Below, piece after piece: positions 20,074 to 29,382 of a stretch of DNA of 64,000 nt. Source of the stretch: Flaviramulus sp. (GTDB taxonomy: Bacteria > Bacteroidota > Bacteroidia > Flavobacteriales > Flavobacteriaceae); assembly GCF_013001275.1 (NCBI RefSeq), contig NZ_JABDMV010000103.1, forward strand, positions 17,994 through 81,993. Reading direction: 5' to 3'. The position numbers and the translations under genes are program-made. Each line of letters begins with the position of its first letter. Positions within the stretch are counted from its first letter, which is position 1. The notes under the pieces were generated by a model. That model saw nothing but the letters and a program-made list of their open reading frames with translations. It did not search any database and was not told where the DNA came from.

Positions 20074-21036
20074 TTGAAAATATCAAAAGAAGTTAAAATT
20101 GGAGTGCTCGTATTATCAGGAATAGTCCTATTTATTTTTGGATTTAATTATCTTAAAGGGCAAAATTTACTAGATTCTTCGCGAACATTTTTTACAGAAT
20201 ATTCAAATGTTGAAGGATTAGCTAATTCTACACCTGTAACTATAAATGGAATGCAGGTTGGTAAAGTTGTAGATATTGGTTTTAAAGGAGATGGCTCGGG
20301 AAAACTATTAGTAAAACTTTTAGTGAATAGCGATTTTGAGTTTTCTAAAAACAGTAGAGCTCAACTCTATGAAACAGGATTGATTGGCGGTAAAGCCATT
20401 GCAATAATTCCAGCTTTTGATGATGCAGAAATAGCAAAAGACAATGATTATCTGCAAGGTGGTGTTAAAGCGGGCTTAACTGAATTAGTAAATCAAAGAC
20501 TTACACCTTTACAAGAAAAAATTGAAGTGATGATGGTAAGTGCGGATGGTTTACTTACTAATATAAATGCGGTTTTTGATGAAAAAACTAAAGCAAATCT
20601 TAAATCCAGTATCGCTGGATTAAATGATGTTATTCAAAACTTCAAAGAAACCTCTGCATCTTTAAATACTTTAGTTGAAAGTAATAAAGAAAAGTTGAAC
20701 AGCACATTAACAAATGTGGATAATATATCATCAAATTTATCAAAAGTCTCTGATTCGCTAGCTATGGCCAATGTTGGTCAAACCATGAGGAATTTAGAAT
20801 CAACTATTCAGAATTTTAATAGCATTTTGGCTAATATAGAAAATGGGGAAGGCTCAATGGGTAAATTATTAAATGATGATGGATTGTACAATAATTTAGA
20901 AGGGGCAACTTTACAGATGGAGCAACTTCTAGAGGATATGAAATTAAACCCTAAGCGATACGTTCATTTTTCGTTATTTGGCAAAAAAGCTAAACAATAC
21001 GATGCCGAGGGTAACGAAATAAAAGAACAAAATTAA
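20074..21036 (+). CDS. MlaD/MCE family lipid-transport protein
   Basis: A 320-residue periplasmic substrate-binding component of the MCE type. It has an N-terminal membrane anchor (about residues 8-25), an MCE domain (about 38-115, with T-P-V-T-I-N-G-M-Q-V-G-K-V and Y-E-T-G-L-I-G-G-K-A-I) and a long amphipathic helical tail. Such proteins bridge the periplasm and move phospholipids between membranes. The start codon is TTG. No permease or ATPase partner is encoded next to it, so it must work with components elsewhere. It lies 50 bases after the amidase gene and 11 before the Fe-S gene. Confidence 0.88.
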   Translation: MKISKEVKIGVLVLSGIVLFIFGFNYLKGQNLLDSSRTFFTEYSNVEGLANSTPVTINGMQVGKVVDIGFKGDGSGKLLVKLLVNSDFEFSKNSRAQLYETGLIGGKAIAIIPAFDDAEIAKDNDYLQGGVKAGLTELVNQRLTPLQEKIEVMMVSADGLLTNINAVFDEKTKANLKSSIAGLNDVIQNFKETSASLNTLVESNKEKLNSTLTNVDNISSNLSKVSDSLAMANVGQTMRNLESTIQNFNSILANIENGEGSMGKLLNDDGLYNNLEGATLQMEQLLEDMKLNPKRYVHFSLFGKKAKQYDAEGNEIKEQN

Positions 21037-21047
21037 ACCCGTAAAAA

Positions 21048-22355
21048 ATGAACTACGTAGCTAATCTGATTTTTGCAATCATTTTGATTATTGGTATAGG
21101 TTATTTTGCAAAAAATGTTAAAAAACTAATACGAAATATAAAGTTAGGTACCGCTGTTGACCTTAGTGATAATAAACCACAACGTTGGAAAAATATGGCT
21201 TTGATTGCACTGGGGCAAAGTAAAATGGTGCGCCGTCCAATTGCTGGGCTTCTACATGTAATTGTTTATGTTGGCTTTATTATTATAAACATCGAAGTTT
21301 TAGAAATAGTTATTGACGGTTTATTTGGCACACATCGTGTGTTTTCTTCAATAGGTTCTGCTTACGGCGTATTAATTGGTTCTTTTGAGATATTAGCAGT
21401 TTTAGTATTTGTATCTGTAATTTTATTTTGGATTCGAAGAAATATAATAAAGCTAAATCGTTTCTGGAAAAACGAAATGACTAGTTGGCCAAAAAATGAT
21501 GCCAATTACATTTTATATTTCGAAATGGTTTTAATGATGTTGTTTTTAATAATGAATGCAACCGATGTTCCTTTTCAAAACATGAATTCAGGAAATGTTA
21601 TTAGTCAATATATAGCACCAATATTTTCTGGATTTTCTGAAAGCACAATACATTTAATTGAAAGAGCTGCATGGTGGATGCATATAGTTGGTATTTTAAT
21701 ATTTTTAAATTATTTATACTTTTCAAAACACCTGCATATTTTATTGGCTTTTCCAAATACTTATTATGGAAAGTTAACACCTAAAGGACAGTTCAATAAT
21801 CTCGAAGCAGTTACAAAAGAAGTTAAAATGATGATGGATCCAAATATCGATCCATTTGCTGCACCTCCCGAAGGGACAGAAGGTCAAATGCCTGCTAAAT
21901 TTGGAGCAAGTGATGTTCAGGATTTAAATTGGGTTAGTTTGTTAAACGCGTATACGTGTACAGAATGTGGTCGTTGTACAAGCGAATGTCCTGCAAATCA
22001 AACAGGAAAAAAGTTGTCGCCTCGAAAAATAATGATGGATACTAGAGATCGACTCGAGGAAGTAGGTAAAAACATTGATGCTAATAAAGGTGAATTTAAA
22101 GACGATGGAAAACAGTTATTAGATAATTATATAACTCGAGAAGAATTGTGGGCCTGCACGTCCTGCAACGCCTGTGTTGAAGCTTGTCCGGTCAGTATCG
22201 ATCCGTTATCAATCATTCTGGAAATGCGTCGTTATTTAGTTATGGAACAATCGGCTGCTCCTGTTGAATTAAATAACATGATGACGAATATTGAAAACAA
22301 CGGTGCTCCATGGCCTTACAATCAAATGGATAGATTAAATTGGAAAAACGAATAA
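21048..22355 (+). CDS. Membrane-bound (Fe-S)-binding protein with two 4Fe-4S clusters (HdrC/GlpC-like)
   Basis: The 435-residue protein has about five membrane segments in the first 235 residues, resembling a NarI/DsrM-type quinone- or heme-interacting domain. A cytoplasmic ferredoxin-like domain follows, with two complete cluster motifs, C-T-E-C-G-R-C-T-S-E-C-P and C-T-S-C-N-A-C-V-E-A-C-P. It would pass electrons between a membrane carrier and the CCG-domain partner encoded next. The natural donor is unknown. The pair resembles HdrC/HdrD-type or lactate/glycerol-3-phosphate dehydrogenase subunits, but no dehydrogenase gene is adjacent. Confidence 0.85.
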   Translation: MNYVANLIFAIILIIGIGYFAKNVKKLIRNIKLGTAVDLSDNKPQRWKNMALIALGQSKMVRRPIAGLLHVIVYVGFIIINIEVLEIVIDGLFGTHRVFSSIGSAYGVLIGSFEILAVLVFVSVILFWIRRNIIKLNRFWKNEMTSWPKNDANYILYFEMVLMMLFLIMNATDVPFQNMNSGNVISQYIAPIFSGFSESTIHLIERAAWWMHIVGILIFLNYLYFSKHLHILLAFPNTYYGKLTPKGQFNNLEAVTKEVKMMMDPNIDPFAAPPEGTEGQMPAKFGASDVQDLNWVSLLNAYTCTECGRCTSECPANQTGKKLSPRKIMMDTRDRLEEVGKNIDANKGEFKDDGKQLLDNYITREELWACTSCNACVEACPVSIDPLSIILEMRRYLVMEQSAAPVELNNMMTNIENNGAPWPYNQMDRLNWKNE

Positions 22356-22365
22356 TTAAATAATT

Positions 22366-22456
22366 AGGGCGTTACCCAAAAAGGGTCAGGCTTTCGGCAG
22401 TCGCTTCCCGATAAAAAAATCGGGAGAGCTCCAACAAAGCCTCAATCCCTAACGCA
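22366..22456 (+). repeat. REP-like intergenic repeat element between the two Fe-S genes
   Basis: A compact nested palindrome. The outer arms are GCGTTA at 22369-22374 and TAACGC at 22450-22455. A middle pair AGGCTTT (22388-22394) / AAAGCCT (22436-22442) follows, and an inner hairpin TCCCGAT (22406-22412) / ATCGGGA (22419-22425). It is visibly more GC-rich than its surroundings. The layout, and the G-C-T-T-T-C core shared with the element after aroC, suggest a dispersed intergenic repeat of the kind seen in other Flavobacteriaceae. It lies inside an apparent operon. Confidence 0.7.
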
Positions 22457-22475
22457 TAAAAACAAACTCGATAAA

Positions 22476-23267
22476 ATGAGCGAATTACTAAAAGTACCAA
22501 CAATGGCGGAATATACGGCACAAGGAAAACAACCTGAAGTGTTATTTTGGGTTGGTTGCGCTGGAAGTTTTGATGATAGAGCTAAAAAAATCACAAAAGC
22601 ATTCGTAAAACTATTAAACGAAGCTAATGTTGAATTTGCTGTGTTAGGGACAGAAGAAAGCTGTACCGGCGATCCAGCAAAACGTTCAGGTAACGAGTTT
22701 TTATTTCAAATGCAAGCCGTAACTAATATAGAGGTGCTTAACGCTTACGAAGTCAAGAAAATAGTAACTGCTTGTCCACATTGTTTTAATACTATAAAAA
22801 ATGAATATCCAGAATTAGGAGGAAATTATGAGGTAATGCACCACACACAATTTCTAAAAACATTACTTAATGAAGGTCGTTTAACAATTGAAGGTGGAAA
22901 ATATAAAGGTAAACGTATTACTTTTCATGACCCTTGTTACTTAGGGCGTGCTAATAATGTTTATGAAGCACCACGTGAGTTAATTCAGAAATTAGAAGCG
23001 GAATTAGTTGAAATGAAAAATTGTAAACGAAATGGTTTATGCTGTGGGGCAGGAGGTGCGCAAATGTTCAAAGAACCCGAAAAAGGTGATAAAGATGTAA
23101 ATGTTGAGCGCACAGAGCAAGCTCTTGATGTAAAACCTGAAATAATAGCCGCAGGTTGCCCATTTTGTAATACCATGATGACTGATGGTATTAAAGCCAA
23201 AGAAAAAGAAAGTGATGTAGCCGTTATGGACATTGCAGAATTAATTGCTAATGCTCAAGATTTATAA
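22476..23267 (+). CDS. CCG-domain (Fe-S)-binding oxidoreductase subunit (HdrD/GlpC-like)
   Basis: The 263-residue protein has two cysteine-rich CCG modules. The first has C-x27-class spacing with V-G-C-A-G-S-F and C-P-H-C-F-N-T. The second has H-D-P-C-Y-L-G-R, G-L-C-C-G-A-G-G-A and C-P-F-C-N-T-M. Such modules bind unusual 4Fe-4S clusters in heterodisulfide reductases and related enzymes. It is the natural partner of the membrane Fe-S protein upstream; the two are separated only by the repeat element. The electron acceptor is unknown. The next gene starts 9 bases after its stop. Confidence 0.87.
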   Translation: MSELLKVPTMAEYTAQGKQPEVLFWVGCAGSFDDRAKKITKAFVKLLNEANVEFAVLGTEESCTGDPAKRSGNEFLFQMQAVTNIEVLNAYEVKKIVTACPHCFNTIKNEYPELGGNYEVMHHTQFLKTLLNEGRLTIEGGKYKGKRITFHDPCYLGRANNVYEAPRELIQKLEAELVEMKNCKRNGLCCGAGGAQMFKEPEKGDKDVNVERTEQALDVKPEIIAAGCPFCNTMMTDGIKAKEKESDVAVMDIAELIANAQDL

Positions 23268-23276
23268 CTTAACTTA

Positions 23277-23762
23277 ATGCTAGTAGATTTCAATACATTA
23301 CCGGAAGAATCACGAGTTTGGATCTATCAAGCAAACCGCTCATTTACCGAACAGGAACTTGAAGAAATAAAATCGAAACTTAATGTCTTTATAGATAATT
23401 GGACTGCACACGGAAGCGACTTGCAATCTGGTTATACTATTAAATACAAACGTTTTATTGTTCTCGGATTAAATCAAAATTTAAACAATGCTACAGGTTG
23501 TTCTATTGATGCCTCAGTACATTTTATTCAACAATTAGAAAAAGAATACGATGTTGATTTAATGGATAAAATGAATGTATCCTATAAACAAGGCGAATAC
23601 GTTGCATATAAAACACTTACCGATTTTCGAAAAATGGCAAAAGATAATGCGGTTTCGAAAAACACCATTGTTTTTAATAATTTGGTAACCAATATAGCAG
23701 AATTTAACGAAAATTGGGAGGTCCCCGCGAGTGAGAGCTGGCATGGCAGATTTTTAAAATAA
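23277..23762 (+). CDS. Conserved flavobacterial protein of unknown function (not an ABC ATPase)
   Basis: A 161-residue cytoplasmic protein without signal peptide or membrane segment. I recognise no catalytic domain. Relatives in this family are sometimes named 'ABC transporter ATPase', but I see no Walker A, signature or Walker B motif, so that name should not be used. Visible features are an acidic, soluble N-terminal half, the segment N-A-T-G-C-S-I-D-A-S and a C terminus ending W-H-G-R-F. It follows the CCG gene by 9 bases, so a role linked to the Fe-S pair is possible but unproven. Confidence 0.75.
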   Translation: MLVDFNTLPEESRVWIYQANRSFTEQELEEIKSKLNVFIDNWTAHGSDLQSGYTIKYKRFIVLGLNQNLNNATGCSIDASVHFIQQLEKEYDVDLMDKMNVSYKQGEYVAYKTLTDFRKMAKDNAVSKNTIVFNNLVTNIAEFNENWEVPASESWHGRFLK

Positions 23763-23830
23763 CATAATGCCAAAAAAACTTTTATTTATCAAATAGAATA
23801 TTGATTTTTGCCGCTTTCAATGTGTAATTT

Positions 23831-25054
23831 ATGGCTAACGATATTTTTTTACTAAATATTTCGGGACAAGACAAACCAGGATTAACAGCTGGATTAACTA
23901 GCGTATTGGCAGATTATGGGGGTAAAGTTCTTGATATTGGTCAGGCGAATATTCATGATACGCTTTCCTTAGGAATGTTATTCGAAATTGAGTCTGGAGA
24001 AAAATCGTCAGCAGTACAAAAAGATTTACTCTTTAAAGCCTACGAGCTTGGTATTACCGCAAAGTTTAAACCAATTTCACTTGAAGATTATGAGCATTGG
24101 GTAACTCTTCAAGGGAAAGACAGATATATAGTTACTATTTTAGGCGAAAAGCTTTCTGCGTATCAAATTACAGAAGTGACCAAGGTAATTTCTGATAAGA
24201 ATTTGAATATTGATGCAATAAAAAGACTTACAGGGCGCTTATCACTTGTTAAAGAAGAAGAGTATCCTCGAGCATCTATTGAATTATCAATACGTGGAAA
24301 GATTGAAAATAAAGTAGAACTTACTGAACAATTCTTGCAGATATCTCACGATTTAGATGTGGATATTGCATTTCAAGAAGATAATATTTATAGACGAAAT
24401 AGACGATTGGTTTGTTTTGATATGGACTCAACTTTAATACAAACTGAAGTAATTGATGAGTTGGCAGAATTAGCGGGCGTTGGTAGCGAAGTAAAAGCAA
24501 TTACCGAGGCAGCAATGCAAGGTGAAATAGACTTTAATGAAAGTTTTGAGAGACGTATGAAACTTTTAAAGGGTTTAAGCGAGGATGTTCTGCATGATGT
24601 TGCTGTAAATTTACCAATAACCAAAGGAGCAAGAAGACTTATTGATACTTTAAAAAGTTACGGATTTAAAACCGCTATTTTATCTGGTGGATTTACTTAT
24701 TTTGGTCACTACTTGCAAAAAGAATTGGGTATCGATTATGTATATGCCAATCAACTGGAAATAAAAAATGGCGTTTTAACCGGTAATTATTTAGGAGAAA
24801 TAGTTAATGGTGCTAAAAAAGCAGAGTATCTTAAAGAAATTGCGCTTCAAGAAGGTATAGATATTAATCAAACCATTGCAGTTGGTGATGGTGCAAATGA
24901 TTTGGAGATGCTTAATGTTGCAGGTTTAGGTATTGCGTTTCATGCAAAACCAACTGTAAAAGATAATGCACAAAATTCAATATCGAGTATTGGTTTAGAT
25001 GGTGTATTATATTTATTGGGCTATCACGATAGGCATATCGATTTATTGGAATAG
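23831..25054 (+). CDS. serB: Phosphoserine phosphatase with N-terminal ACT-like domains
   Basis: Performs the last step of serine synthesis. The 407 residues hold two ACT-like regulatory domains (about 5-80 and 98-180) and a C-terminal HAD phosphatase domain. Its nucleophile is in D-M-D-S-T at 197-201. Motif II is L-S-G-G-F-T-Y, and motif III/IV is V-G-D-G-A-N-D-L-E-M-L. The length is typical of the long SerB form; the E. coli enzyme is shorter. The ACT domains suggest allosteric control by serine or another amino acid (inference). Confidence 0.94.
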   Translation: MANDIFLLNISGQDKPGLTAGLTSVLADYGGKVLDIGQANIHDTLSLGMLFEIESGEKSSAVQKDLLFKAYELGITAKFKPISLEDYEHWVTLQGKDRYIVTILGEKLSAYQITEVTKVISDKNLNIDAIKRLTGRLSLVKEEEYPRASIELSIRGKIENKVELTEQFLQISHDLDVDIAFQEDNIYRRNRRLVCFDMDSTLIQTEVIDELAELAGVGSEVKAITEAAMQGEIDFNESFERRMKLLKGLSEDVLHDVAVNLPITKGARRLIDTLKSYGFKTAILSGGFTYFGHYLQKELGIDYVYANQLEIKNGVLTGNYLGEIVNGAKKAEYLKEIALQEGIDINQTIAVGDGANDLEMLNVAGLGIAFHAKPTVKDNAQNSISSIGLDGVLYLLGYHDRHIDLLE

Positions 25055-25205
25055 CTAAAACGGTTTAACTGTATTATAGAATAGTTCATTACTTTCTTTA
25101 TAAATCTATCTTAAAGTCTTTTTTTCTTCTTTTTAAAAGTATTAATTTGGCATGATTATTAATAGAACCTATAATTAATATTAATAAGCTTAATTACTCT
25201 CTTCT

Positions 25206-28127
25206 ATGCGTCAAATCTATTTTACAATAGTATGCTTGTTTTATACATTTTGTGTATGTAGTCAAACATCAAAAAATCCATTAATTACATCAGATTTTGA
25301 AGCTCAAAATAAATGGGTGGATAGTGTTTATTCATCAATGAGTTTGGCAGAAAAAGTTGGACAATTGTATATGGTTCAAGTCATGTCTAATCAGGATAGA
25401 TCGACTAAAAACAAAGTAATTAATCTTATTAAAAAGCATCAAATTGGAGGTGTTATTTACTCTAATGGGGGTCCAGTAAGGCAAGCAAAATTAAATAATG
25501 AATTGCAAGCCCTTTCAAAAACACCAATGTTAATTGGGATGGATGCTGAATGGGGATTAAGCATGCGCTTAGATTCCACCTATGCATTCCCTTGGAATAT
25601 GACATTAGGCGCGATAAAAGATAATAAACTTATTGAACAAACGGGAAGACAAATAGGTGAACATTGTAAACGTTTAGGAGTTCATTTTAATTTTGCTCCG
25701 GTAGTAGATATTAATACCAATCCTAAAAACCCAATAATAGGAAATCGGTCGTTTGGAGAAAACAGCGATAACGTTACTGAAAAAGCTTCTGCTTTTATGA
25801 AAGGTATGCAAAGCGCTGGTGTTTTAGCTAATGCAAAACATTTTCCAGGACATGGTGATACCGATCAAGATTCACACGAAACGTTACCAACTATTAGTTT
25901 TAATGCCAAACGAATTGATTCAGTCGAGTTATATCCTTATAAAAAATTAATTAAAGAAGGGCTTTCAAGCGTTATGGTTGCCCATTTAAATGTGCCGAGT
26001 TTGGAATCGCGTAGTGGCTACCCATCTTCTTTATCAAAACATATAGTAACTGATGTTTTAAAAGAAAAATTAGGGTTTGAAGGTTTAATATTTACTGATG
26101 CGTTAACAATGAAAGGTGCAGCAGATTTTAGTGAAACAGGAGATATTGATTTAGCTGCGTTTATGGCTGGAAATGACGTTATGTTAATGTCTGAAGATGT
26201 TGGTATTGGTGTTTCTAAAATTATGGAAGCTTATAATAAAGGAACTATAACCGATGCTCGTTTAGCTCATTCAGTTAAAAAAATACTTCAAGCAAAATAC
26301 AAAGTTGGATTAAATAATTATAAACCTGTTGGGTTGTATAATTTATCAAAAGATCTGAATAGAGTAAAAGACGATGTGTTATATGAAGAATTAATTGAAA
26401 ATGCCATAACAGTATTAAAAAACGTTAGAGAAGTTTTACCATTAAGGCAGTTAGAAACTAAAACAATTGCTTATGTAAAGTTGGGAGATGATTCTGGAGA
26501 CGTGTTTTTTAATGAATTAAAAAAGTACGCAAAAGTTCACCAAATAACCTCTTCAAAAAATTTAAAGGACTTAAAAAATAAATTACAGCCCTATAACACT
26601 GTTATTGTTGGTTTGCATCGTTCGAATGATAGTCCTTGGAAACCTTATAAATTTGCAAAAGATCAAATAACTTGGCTAAATGAGATTGCAAAAACACATA
26701 CCATTATTTTAGATGTTTTTGTTAAACCCTATGCTTTATTGGATTTAAAAAACATTGATGGAATAGAAAGTATTATTGTAAGTTATCAAAATAGTAAAAT
26801 AGCCCAAGAAAAATCAGCACAACTTATTTTTGGAGCAATTGCGGCAAAAGGAATATTACCAGTTTCGGCGGGTGATCATTTTAATGAAGGTGAAGGTATT
26901 CCATCTTTTTCGATAAAACGATTAGGTTATACGATTCCAGAACGTGTGGGTATGAGTTCTGAAAAATTAAAAAAAATTGATTCTGTAGCGCAACATGCTG
27001 TTGATGCTAAAATGACTCCTGGAATTCAGTTATTAGTGGCAAGAGAAGGAAAAGTTATCTATAATAAAAATTTTGGTAAACACACATATAAAGGAAAAGA
27101 GAAAGTGTCATATGATGATATTTACGATTTGGCATCGTTAACAAAAATATTGGCTACTCTGCCATTACTTATGGAATTGGATGAACAAGGAATTGTATCT
27201 TTAAATAACAAACTTTCAGATATTTTACCAGAATATAAAAATTCAAATAAAAAGAATATAACGTTAAAAAATATGTTATCTCACTATGCACAATTGCGTC
27301 CATGGGAACCATTCTATTACCATACTTTAGATTCTATTACAAAACGCCCAAGTCCTAAATATTATCGAAATCAAAAAAGCAATAAATTTAGTATAGAGGT
27401 TGCTAAAAATTTGTATTTACGCACTGATTATCAGGATTCTATTCCAAAAATAATAAAAGACTCGGAATTGCTTGAACAGTTAAGATATCGATATAGCGAT
27501 TTCCCATATTATATTTTAAAGAAATTTATTGAAGAACATTACGACAGAACATTAGATCAAGTGGTTCAGTCGCATTTTTATGAACCATTAGGAGCTAATT
27601 ATACCATGTATAATCCTTATCATACAATAAGTAATAAAAAAATCATTCCAACGGAAGAGGATGATTATTATCGATACCAAAAAATACATGGTTATGTGCA
27701 TGATATGGGTGCGGCAATGCAAAATGGAGTTGGAGGTCATGCTGGTGTTTTTAGCAATGCAAATGATGTGGCAAAAATTATGCAGATGTATTTACAAAAA
27801 GGATACTACGGTGGAAAACGTTTTTTGAAACCTGAAACCATTGATAAATTCAATACTTGTTACTATTGCGAAAAAGATAATAGACGAGGTATAGGATTTG
27901 ACAAACCACAGTTAGGAGATGATGGCCCAACATGTGGGTGCGTTTCCATGACAAGTTTTGGGCATTCTGGTTTTACTGGCACGTATGCATGGGCAGACCC
28001 AGAGAAAGAAATTGTTTATGTTTTTTTAGCAAATAGAACATACCCAACCGCAGGAAAAAACTTGTTATTAAGAGAAAATATTAGAACCGAAATACAACGC
28101 TTAATTTATGAAGCGATTGAGGATTAA
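25206..28127 (+). CDS. Exported glycoside hydrolase family 3 / serine beta-lactamase-like fusion protein
   Basis: A 973-residue bifunctional protein with a signal peptide (residues 1-20, ending C-S-Q). The N-terminal GH3 domain resembles NagZ-type beta-N-acetylglucosaminidases: it has K-H-F-P-G-H-G with D-S-H at 211-223 and the nucleophile Asp298 in F-T-D-A-L-T-M-K-G. The C-terminal part (about 590-970) is a beta-lactamase/penicillin-binding fold with S-L-T-K (Ser644), an R-Y-S-D-F segment as second motif and G-H-S-G-F-T-G as third. Together they suggest muropeptide processing in the periplasm (inference). bshA follows after 37 bases. Confidence 0.88.
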   Translation: MRQIYFTIVCLFYTFCVCSQTSKNPLITSDFEAQNKWVDSVYSSMSLAEKVGQLYMVQVMSNQDRSTKNKVINLIKKHQIGGVIYSNGGPVRQAKLNNELQALSKTPMLIGMDAEWGLSMRLDSTYAFPWNMTLGAIKDNKLIEQTGRQIGEHCKRLGVHFNFAPVVDINTNPKNPIIGNRSFGENSDNVTEKASAFMKGMQSAGVLANAKHFPGHGDTDQDSHETLPTISFNAKRIDSVELYPYKKLIKEGLSSVMVAHLNVPSLESRSGYPSSLSKHIVTDVLKEKLGFEGLIFTDALTMKGAADFSETGDIDLAAFMAGNDVMLMSEDVGIGVSKIMEAYNKGTITDARLAHSVKKILQAKYKVGLNNYKPVGLYNLSKDLNRVKDDVLYEELIENAITVLKNVREVLPLRQLETKTIAYVKLGDDSGDVFFNELKKYAKVHQITSSKNLKDLKNKLQPYNTVIVGLHRSNDSPWKPYKFAKDQITWLNEIAKTHTIILDVFVKPYALLDLKNIDGIESIIVSYQNSKIAQEKSAQLIFGAIAAKGILPVSAGDHFNEGEGIPSFSIKRLGYTIPERVGMSSEKLKKIDSVAQHAVDAKMTPGIQLLVAREGKVIYNKNFGKHTYKGKEKVSYDDIYDLASLTKILATLPLLMELDEQGIVSLNNKLSDILPEYKNSNKKNITLKNMLSHYAQLRPWEPFYYHTLDSITKRPSPKYYRNQKSNKFSIEVAKNLYLRTDYQDSIPKIIKDSELLEQLRYRYSDFPYYILKKFIEEHYDRTLDQVVQSHFYEPLGANYTMYNPYHTISNKKIIPTEEDDYYRYQKIHGYVHDMGAAMQNGVGGHAGVFSNANDVAKIMQMYLQKGYYGGKRFLKPETIDKFNTCYYCEKDNRRGIGFDKPQLGDDGPTCGCVSMTSFGHSGFTGTYAWADPEKEIVYVFLANRTYPTAGKNLLLRENIRTEIQRLIYEAIED

Positions 28128-28164
28128 AAATTAATACACAATGTACCATTAAAAAAATAAACTA

Positions 28165-29304
28165 ATGAAAATAGGAATAGTTTGTTATCCAACTTTTGGA
28201 GGAAGCGGCGTAGTTGCTACTGAGCTTGGTTTAGAATTATCTAAACGTGGGCATGAAGTTCATTTTATTACATATAAGCAACCTGTTCGATTAGAGTTAC
28301 TAAGTAATCGGGTACATTATCATGAAGTTAATGTTCCAGAATATCCTTTATTTCATTATCAGCCTTACGAGCTGGCTTTATCTAGCAAACTAGTGGATAT
28401 GGTTAAACTTCATAAAATAGAAATTCTACATGTCCATTATGCTATTCCGCACGCATATGCAGCTTATATGGCCAAAAAAATGTTGCAGGAGGAAGGTATT
28501 TATCTGCCAATTGTAACCACGTTGCACGGAACCGATATTACGCTGGTTGGAAGTCATCCATTTTATAAATCTGCAGTAACGTTTAGTATAAATAAATCGG
28601 ACGCCGTCACAGCCGTTTCGCAAAGTTTAAAGGATGACACATTGCGTTTATTTGATATTAAAAATGAAATTAGCGTGGTTTCTAATTTTATTGATTTAGA
28701 AAAATATAAGCATGAAGGGTTTACTGATTGTCAAAGGGGAATAATGGCAAAAGATGACGAAAAAATAATAACTCATATAAGTAATTTAAGGCCTGTTAAG
28801 AGAGTACATGATGTTATAAGCGTGTTTTATAATATTCAAAAAGAAATGCCAGCTAAACTAATGTTTATAGGTGAGGGGCCAGAAAAAGAGAAGGTAGAGC
28901 AAAAATGTAGAGAACTAGGAATTTCTAATAAAGTAGTATTCTTTGGTAAAAGCAACGAGATTGATAAAATTTTATGCTTCAGTGATTTGTTTTTATTACC
29001 ATCACAAACCGAAAGTTTTGGTTTGGCGGCTCTGGAAGCAATGGCTTCTGGTGTCCCAGTTATTTCTAGTAACACAGGAGGTATTCCAGAAGTAAACATT
29101 CACGGTATTTCCGGGTATTTAAGTAATGTTGGCGATATTGATGATATGACTAAAAATGCATTACATATATTAGGTAATGAAAATCGATTAAAAACTTTTA
29201 AGGCCAATGCCCGAAATGAATCTTTAAAATTTGATTTACATAAAATTGTGCCACAATACGAATCTATTTATGAAGATACTCTGGCTAAGTGCATGGTGCT
29301 TTAG
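28165..29304 (+). CDS. bshA: N-acetyl-alpha-D-glucosaminyl L-malate synthase
   Basis: A GT4 glycosyltransferase that joins GlcNAc to L-malate in the first step of bacillithiol synthesis. The 379 residues show the characteristic N-terminal G-I-V-C-Y-P-T-F-G-G-S-G-V-V-A-T-E-L-G and the C-terminal donor-site segment E-S-F-G-L-A-A-L-E-A-M-A-S-G-V-P. Bacillithiol replaces glutathione in several Bacteroidota, which fits. bshB and bshC are not in the window. A bidirectional hairpin terminator follows. Confidence 0.93.
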   Translation: MKIGIVCYPTFGGSGVVATELGLELSKRGHEVHFITYKQPVRLELLSNRVHYHEVNVPEYPLFHYQPYELALSSKLVDMVKLHKIEILHVHYAIPHAYAAYMAKKMLQEEGIYLPIVTTLHGTDITLVGSHPFYKSAVTFSINKSDAVTAVSQSLKDDTLRLFDIKNEISVVSNFIDLEKYKHEGFTDCQRGIMAKDDEKIITHISNLRPVKRVHDVISVFYNIQKEMPAKLMFIGEGPEKEKVEQKCRELGISNKVVFFGKSNEIDKILCFSDLFLLPSQTESFGLAALEAMASGVPVISSNTGGIPEVNIHGISGYLSNVGDIDDMTKNALHILGNENRLKTFKANARNESLKFDLHKIVPQYESIYEDTLAKCMVL

Positions 29305-29332
29305 CTTTTTTAGCTCGATTATAATATAAATA

Positions 29333-29361
29333 AAAAAAGCGCTCAAATTGAGCGCTTTTTT
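29333..29361. terminator. Bidirectional terminator between bshA and the barrel protein gene
   Basis: AAAAAAGCGCTCAA (29333-29346) and TTGAGCGCTTTTTT (29348-29361) form a near-perfect hairpin with an A-run on one side and a T-run on the other. It can serve both convergent genes. Confidence 0.85.
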
Positions 29362-29382
29362 AAATTTCCCAAATGTTGTGTG

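Noticed and set aside
21048..23267. Heterodisulfide reductase of methanogen type
   Set aside because: Domains resemble HdrC/HdrD, but Flavobacteriaceae lack the coenzyme substrates; the name would mislead.
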